Shown here piece by piece: positions 58,201 to 64,000 of a DNA stretch of 64,000 nt; positions within the stretch are counted from its first letter, which is position 1, and each line of letters starts with the position of its first letter. Location of the stretch: assembly GCA_025738555.1 (NCBI GenBank), contig JAOVFP010000012.1, positions 2,976,001 to 3,040,000 on the forward strand, written 5' to 3'. A program made the position numbers and the translations under genes. Below the pieces are notes generated by a model. That model did not search any database and was not told the origin of the DNA. It was given only the letters and a program-made list of their open reading frames with translations. Origin of the DNA: Cyathus striatus. Its lineage: Eukaryota; Basidiomycota; Agaricomycetes; Agaricales; Nidulariaceae.

Positions 58201-58897
58201 ACCATTTCATGGATGGCAATGGATTATATTAGTGCCCCAGGTCAGTCATTTTATTTTATTTTGTTTCTTATATCATCTAAATTGCCTACAGCATCAAGTG
58301 TTGATGCAGAGCATGCTTTTTCAGTTGGCCACAGACAGATCAATTTTATGCAACATAATATGACATCAAATACTTTCAGGGCAAAGATGGCACTTGGGTC
58401 TTGGTCAAAAGGACCACTCTTTCCAGGTATTCATGCAGTTTCAGCAATGCTTTCAACAAAGGATAAAACAGTCAGCAAATCTGTTAATAAGGACAGTTTA
58501 AATTCTTCAGGTGGTGAAGAATTTGATTTTGAAGGTATTGAAGGTGACAGTTCTGATGAACTTTGAAATAATTAAGCAGAAGTAACCAAATTTTGAATGT
58601 ATTTCCATTTTATATATGTACAGTATATGTAAATTGAATATGAATTAGCTATGAATATTTTCCTGTACTCATGCTGATCACAACAACCCAAAAATCATGC
58701 AAAACGACAAAGAAATGACCAAGTTACATTGAAATCACGCAGAGGTAATCTACTACAAGCCTATTTACATAATAAATGTGGGGGCCCGAGCAGTTTCATC
58801 CGAAATCCGCTCCATCCATCTGTAATCCATCCGAATTAGGTTTCAATCCGCAGATTAAATCGCGGATGGATCTCGGATCCATCCATGTCAGTCCCTA
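55222..58897. mobile_element. hAT transposon (3,676 bp) with decayed transposase
   Basis: Inverted ends TAGGGACTGACACAGATGG and CCATCCATGTCAGTCCCTA. Subterminal CCATCCG/ATCCGCAGAT words lie at both ends (GGATGGATC at 58865, ATCCGAAAATAGCAGATGC at 55267). The transposase gene at 55500-58566 fills the interior. No target duplication: TATCCTGC lies on the left, CTTCAAGC on the right. The right flank is repeat R2 but the left flank is not, so one side has been rearranged after insertion. Confidence 0.8.
55500..58566 (+). pseudogene. hAT-family transposase, many stops
   Basis: Starts MPPKPKGQSQTRTSARG. A BED-like zinc-finger region reads FTCKVDPDNHKPHH...TGNLVTGLTQC (55960-56060). Catalytic-domain blocks: VLDGWTAPITVSCLGLV (56404), SIGMDNASDCSKLAEILPK (56690) and CMAHILNLIAK (56786), then DHCVATRWNSD (57304, the hAT TRWNS motif). 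The C-terminal dimerisation region reads ASSVDAEHAFSVGHRQINF...NTFRAKMALGSW (58290-58420) and the acidic end EGDSSDEL. Several introns are bounded by GT-AG. Stops: TGA after HH (~56006), NE-stop-LQ (~56070) and S-stop-VHC (~56776), the first and last fitting CGA to TGA. Family role: cut-and-paste transposase; this copy is dead. Confidence 0.82.
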
Positions 58898-59540
58898 CTT
58901 CAAGCTACCTATATACATCGCCCGTTAAACGATTACATGAAGAACTATCCTGAAGCTGATGTTCTGAGTCTTCATCGGCGCACCGAACACTGCTAGCGGA
59001 TAGCGAGGTTGCAACCGCCCACGATCGAGAGGGAGTAGAAGAATGAGAAGATGGTGGTATCTGGTACAACCGAAGTAAGTGCCAACTCTCCTCTTCGTTC
59101 TTCGTTTCTTCTTTGCTGTCTACACATGGTCATCACGCGTTTTTCCACTCTCACTTACACTCGACTCGTCTACGCTATGTTCACTAATTCCTCGTCTTCT
59201 CACAGGATATCGTTCTTGCCTACTCATATCGGCGACAATCAAACTTACTGGGCTGGATGGGCCGAAGCTGCTTGGAACGAAACAGGTACGCTCACTTCCC
59301 GTATCTTTCCGTCCGCCCTACTTACACCTACAATTGCTTCATAGTATACACTCGCTTGCATCTCAAGCTGCACTATCGTTGGTCCCACCTTACGCATTAC
59401 GACCGCTCTTCCAAACCAACCAGTTAGAACGCCATAACCGCCCAGCAAGGAACAGCTGGTTCCTTCCACATGTCACCCCATCGTCGATGCCAACCCTTGC
59501 ACCGTCACCTGATGCCGTGCATGTAATATATTATGCACGG
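58898..59540 (-). repeat. Dispersed repeat R2, copy 3 (inverted)
   Basis: Inverted relative to 18740-19265. It shares AGCTGATGTTCTGAG/CAGAAGAGGACT blocks, CTGGTACAACCGAAG, ACACATGGTCAT and the splice-like TCTTCTCACAGGATATCG. It starts at the hAT boundary. Confidence 0.65.
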
Positions 59541-60851
59541 TAATTAGAACTCGAACGTAACGTATGAACACTGTAAATTACAGGTGGGAAAGCAATACTA
59601 CATAATGTACAGTAATTACAACGGACTACCCAATAAATGTAAGTGAAATCTATACTATACGTACACTGTAGTCTCTGGGCGCGATGACGGGAATGGTAAT
59701 ACCGACACTTCCAAATTCAGCAAACTTACATGCATTAATTTATTCCACCGCGGAGATATGATGTGAGTGTGTTTCCAAAGTGTTTCATGTTGACATTAAA
59801 GAATTGTGTGTGGCGATCCGCTTCTTCTCTGCATCCTTCGAAGCCTTATGCTTCGGATATCATATTGTATGTTTTCCTTATGTTTTTACCTATGTTTTTC
59901 ATATGTTTTCCGCATTTTCATAATTTCCATAAATATATTTCTACCTCATGAATACTTAGCAAGCCACTTTCAATTTCTATTCTTTACTTATATTCTTTAT
60001 ATGTTTTCCAATTTCCGAAATATTCATAATAATTGTATAATGTGAACAATTCCGTACGGCGTACGCAATCTGTTAGTCTCGATCCAAAAACGTTCACAGG
60101 CCGAACGGCCGCAGCGTCGCGATCCGAAAAGCGCGATTACATAATTCTCTCACGGTACTTACCTTGATCGTACCGGTACGGCCGCAACATACGGAGATTT
60201 AGGAAATAAATGAAAATACCAATTCAGCGCTATTCTGCTGAGAAATGCGCCATGAATTTACTGTACCATAAACCTATTGTATGATATAGTAAAAATGTGC
60301 TGTCACTGATCCCTTTTTTTACAACTTTTGGTTTTGGTCTGACGAAAACGTACAAGCCTTTAGAACTCAACTATAGGTACCATTAGGTTGCAACTATTCA
60401 TACGACTGGATGTCGTCCAATTTAGTTGACAATAACATTTGGATACATTTATAAGCTTAAAGTTTCGAAGAGTTTGTACTTCTTATTGCATTATTGGTTT
60501 ACCTACAAGCCTACATTCAGATTCATATACATGTTTTTCAATAAAAGTGATCTTTCATGGAAATGAAAACAATTTTAAATGTACTGGTATGTATTTTGAA
60601 TCAATTACGTACATATAGATATTTTACAGATAGTCATAATTAGTTGATCTGTATATTCTCATACATATTCTCATTTAATAATACCCAAGAAACCTGTATT
60701 TTATGTGGATGGTTGTGGGGATTGGCCAGTGCACGATGCTTTTAGCATCGGCACATGGCTTCTTTCGGTTAATTAAATATTTTGAGACGATTGATGAAAT
60801 GAAAAGAAGGACTAAATATTGGCTTGATGGCGCGAAGAACTTAGGCGGGAA
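59541..60851. other. Region without recognised gene; CpG-rich patch 60040-60215
   Basis: Mostly AT-rich. A ~170-bp patch at 60040-60215 is dense in CG (ACGGCGTACGC, GGCCGAACGGCCGCAGCGTCGCG, CGTACCGGTACGGCCGC) and stands out sharply from its surroundings. 60703-60850 has a coding-like frame (MWMVVGIGQC...) cut by the element at 60852. Confidence 0.35.
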
Positions 60852-62094
60852 CAAGGGGGTGTCTTCCGAGCAAATCGCGAAAGTGACCCATCCTGGGTTG
60901 TCGTGGGAAGTGGCTGTGGTACCGGTTGGAAACGCATTACAACCGGTAACAGATACATCATGTGACTGGACGCGTCGATTTCAAGTGCGCACCGCTAATG
61001 CACAACGCGCTCAAGTAATTCCCCACCTCAGGTTGATTAATCTGTGAAACTGAACTGTTGCTACGCATACTTATTAATTAAATAGATTTATTCACTTAGA
61101 ACTACATTGTGTCGATGAATAAATGTTGTTTGCCTCATTGTATAGAAAAGCACTTTAAATACAGTTGACTTTGCAGCTTGCTTAAGTATCCACTAACAAT
61201 GACTCCTCCTGTCAACCCGGTTGTAACTCCAGCTACATTTTAAGTAGATCAAACAGCCATTACATCTAGTATAAATCCTGAAACTAGAGTTCACTCTGTT
61301 GTGTGCAACAGGTGTCATCAAACTGTTACTCTCAGTAAGACAACCAGTCCCTTTCATCTTGATAAACACCACACATGGAAAGGGTGCAAATAATATGCAT
61401 TGAAAAATGGCCTGCCATGGACATATGATCCTCTTTCACTTCCAGAGTTGCCAGAATATCTGAAAGTTCAAGTACACAGGCTGAGTTGCTTACTGCAAGG
61501 CACACTTGTTCTGGTCTATCTGTATCATGGAATCCTGGTTCAGTCTGGACAACATACTTATGCCATAGGCATGGATTTGACTCACTTGCCTGGATACCTA
61601 TTGCCTTTAACTCTGAAGAAAATAAGATTATTTTAAGATTAGTGAAATGTCTCTTAGTAGACATGTTTATTTCAAGGGGGCAAGAAAGTTCAATGGATAT
61701 TTCTCATGAGGCAACCCTCTTATTCAGAGAAAAAAATGATCTGTTGAACAGTGATGATATAGTCACTCATAAAACAAATCTAGAGGACAAGAAAAGAGAG
61801 ATATCTGGAAGCACATTACAAAGCACCCCTAAAGGAAAGAAGCACAAGAGGCAGCTATATTTATTATGAATGATTGTATAATTTGATAGTATACATTATA
61901 ATTTGTGTGAATAGTTTGAGTGTAGATAGCATTTGAATAATATTGCGAGCTCAGAAACCAGCGCACAATGCTACGTAAAGTCACGTGACGTATCGGCTTC
62001 CAGTTACAATGCATTTCCAACCGGTGCCACAGCCACTTCCCACGACAACCCAGGATGGGTCACTTTCGCGATTTGCTCGGAAGACACCCCCCTG
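60852..62094. mobile_element. hAT-like element (1,243 bp) with ~120-bp TIRs
   Basis: Ends CAAGGGGGTGTCTTCCGAGC and complement CAGGGGGGTGTCTTCCGAGC. Inverted similarity runs ~120 bp, through AAATCGCGAAAGTGACCC and GTCGTGGGAAGTGGCTGTGG. A perfect 8-bp duplication GGCGGGAA lies at 60844-60851 and 62095-62102. CA-R-GGG ends with an 8-bp TSD fit hAT. A decayed open frame sits inside (61199-61869). Confidence 0.85.
61199..61869 (+). pseudogene. Zinc-finger-like protein remnant inside the 60852-62094 element
   Basis: ATG 61199 opens TPPVNPVVTPATF, stop TAA, then VHSVVCNRCHQTVTLSK...FHLDKHHTWKGC, a C-x2-C...H...C pattern like the DNA-binding finger found in other fungal transposon proteins, stop TAA, then YDPLSLPELPEYLKVQ. 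After a frame change 61510-61869 encodes NPGSVWTTYLCH...SEENKIILRLVKCLL and a basic end. Total ~220 codons, too short for a transposase. It may be an N-terminal fragment of one or a captured gene. Confidence 0.35.
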
Positions 62095-62280
62095 GGCGGG
62101 AATCCCGCCGTCGTGGGATACAGGTGCACCTCGTTGACTGGTTGCTAAGAATGCCTCGTGCATCAGCTTCCCTAGAGACGTGAGAATCAGCTTCCTATCT
62201 GGTAACCTACGGTAATTTACAGTATGCATACATTGCGATTTACTGTAACTTACCGTAGATAATATATACATCTTACAGTA

Positions 62281-63060
62281 TTGCCTGGCACCGTCTCCAT
62301 CCAACACGCACCTAGTAACGACTATTCGTTACATGGAACATTCCCAATCGCCACTACGACGCTATCTCCGCTCCGAGTGCATCGACGGGACTTTCGAATG
62401 GGACGTAGGACTTCTCGACCGGGATGGACGTCTTGCGCGCGTGTGGTGGAAGTGTCGGATCTTTTGTTATGGTTGGAGTGGGTGGGGTATTTGGGCTGGA
62501 GAGTCGAAGGAGACGTCTTGGATGATATCCGCGCGCCTGTACCATTTTTTCCGCGCATAGCCCGTGGTGGTGGCGTTAACCTCTCTCCTACACGTACTCG
62601 ACTGGAGCTCTTCACCAACGTTATTAGCCATCTGCCGTACCCAACATCAGCGTTAACCACCATGCGACCCCTAACATGAAGCACTCGTAGGGTGCAGGAG
62701 GCTATTTTCACCGCACGCGTACCCGGTATCCCCATAACCCCTGCACCGGGGGACAGACTTGTCATGACAAAGGATATAGTCTTGCGTATGGTGAAAGTGT
62801 CGGATCTTTTGTAGAAGAAACCGATGTAGAGTGCTTCTGGGATCCTTCTTGGATGACAGACGTGCGCTCGTGCTACCATTCTACCATCCATCGAAGCTCT
62901 TGAATACCGTTATCGACCACCTTGCGACCCCCGCCACGAAGGGCTTGTACAGAGAAGCAGACTGTTTTTACGCACTCATACCCGGTGTCCCTTCCGACTC
63001 CTGACCATCTCCGTTTCAGCCGCACTCATATCCAGTGTCGCTCCAGTCCCCATACCGTCT
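62281..63060 (-). repeat. Degenerate 0.3-0.4 kb units, inverted pair
   Basis: Complementary to the 17945-18680 and 4520-4715 units: CTTGGATGATATCCGCGCGC, CGCATAGCCCGTGGTGG, ACCATGCGACCCCTAACATG and CCCCGCCACGAAGGGCTTGTAC. The two units adjoin near 62710. Confidence 0.55.
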
Positions 63061-64000
63061 CCTTTCATACACCCCTCACGACGATTGCGCTTTCACATAC
63101 AGCGTTCAACAGTTCTGGCCTATGCCAATGCTGTCCCCGCTCCTCACTCCAACGCTACACTGACCACGAAGAGGACTGAACGGGCCGTGCTTGGCATTGT
63201 GCGTGGGATCATGGTGAAGAAACACATCGTTGTCGATGTGCACGGGCAGCTGTGTCTTGACTCCTCCCACAGAGCCTACCCATATTGCTCGTACATCCGC
63301 AACGCTCCACGATGATGCTACTCGGATCTGGAAAGCACCATATGAGAAGACTTTACCTCTAGCGTGCAAAGTGCATTGTACTTGAACACATGCGTGAGGA
63401 GGATGTAACGTAGACCCTATTGTTCGAGTGGCCTAAGAGGACGTGGAATCGAGTTGTGTTGTGTTGAGGTACTCACATACGTGCACGTCGTTCAGTCCTC
63501 TTCGCAAGTTACGGACAATGAGGTTGCAATATCCATGTTTGTGAGGGAGTAGAGAAGGAGAAGAAGGTGCTATCAGATACAACTAAAGTAGGTACTTTCT
63601 CCTCTGCTCTTCGTTTTTCTTCGCTGTTGATATATAGTCATTGAACATCTTTCCATTTTCACTTTCACTGCCTCATCATGTATCAATGCTATGCTCACTA
63701 ACTCTTCGTCTTTACACAGGATAACGTTCTTACGCATTCACATCGGAGATTGTAAAACTCACTGCACTGGGTGCGCTGAAGTTACATTACCTTGAACACA
63801 ACAGGTATGTTTCCTTCGCCTCTTTGTTGTACGCCCTACTTATGCCTACACTCGCCTCATAGTGCACAGTCGCTTGCATCTCAAGCTGCACCATCTCTAG
63901 GTCTACCTCACGCATTACAACCCCTCTTCCGAACCTGCCACGCAGAATATTATAACCGCCCAGCATGGACCCCACATACCACCCCATGGTCGATGCTGAA
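63061..64000 (-). repeat. Dispersed repeat R2, copy 4 (inverted, runs off the window)
   Basis: Inverted match to 3680-4560 over its whole length (for example GACGAGCAGTATGGGTAGG complement at 63265-63300 and ATGCAAGCGA complement at 63870). With 62281-63060 it mirrors the order of repeats at 3.2-4.7 kb. Confidence 0.65.

Noticed and set aside
1..64000. tRNA and rRNA genes
   Set aside because: No cloverleaf or rRNA segments were noticed while reading; a covariance-model scan was not possible, so absence is not proven.

Overview
The window looks like a transposon-dominated stretch of a basidiomycete nuclear genome, most likely Agaricomycetes. Three things point there: split genes with short (about 50-60 nt) GT-AG introns; a NACHT-WD40 (STAND/NLR) gene of the fungal type; and several protein families I know from mushroom-forming fungi (Tnp2-type CACTA transposase, an Spt5-like NGN/KOW protein, WD40 proteins, a 'P-K-P-x-G-E-x-G' accessory family). 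I recognised families by reading translations; nothing was searched. Species is not determinable.

0-19.7 kb: two decayed copies of a fungal kinesin gene (1-2395 and 12998-16036), each followed by the same ~1.2 kb module and by degenerate 0.3-0.4 kb repeat units. Between them sits a nest of DNA transposons. A 3.6 kb element (4724-8361, 29-bp TIRs, repeated GTCCGCATA subterminal motifs) has been hit by a hAT MITE (5125-5976, 8-bp TSD) and by a 1.3 kb element that landed inside its right TIR (7022-8336, 7-bp TSD). Next to it is a 4.0 kb relative of that last element (8880-12858, same TIR, 7-bp TSD), which carries a ~1000-codon transposase-like gene of a family I know only as uncharacterised.

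19.7-43.6 kb: one 23,950-bp element bounded by ~530-bp, almost identical inverted repeats starting CACCTCAG and by a TAA target duplication. It contains a broken Tnp2-type (CACTA/EnSpm) transposase plus cargo: two paralogous small accessory genes (both apparently intact), two paralogous WD40 genes, an F-box-like gene, a proline-rich gene, an Spt5-like NGN/KOW gene and a small basic SAP-like gene. Several cargo genes have premature stops, many readable as CGA to TGA changes.

43.6-58.9 kb: a NACHT-WD40 gene (45842-48985) with seven near-identical WD40 repeats and one premature stop, in a block almost devoid of CpG. The block also holds a third kinesin 3'-end copy (split by a younger hAT MITE, 50989-51894) and a decayed hAT transposon (55222-58897). 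58.9-64 kb: inverted copies of the repeats seen at 3-4.7 kb and 17-19 kb, and another hAT-like element (60852-62094).

Nearly every gene here is part of, or was damaged by, mobile DNA. The genes most likely to be still functional are the two accessory genes, the SAP-like gene, possibly WD40-2, and, with a single stop, the NACHT-WD40 gene.
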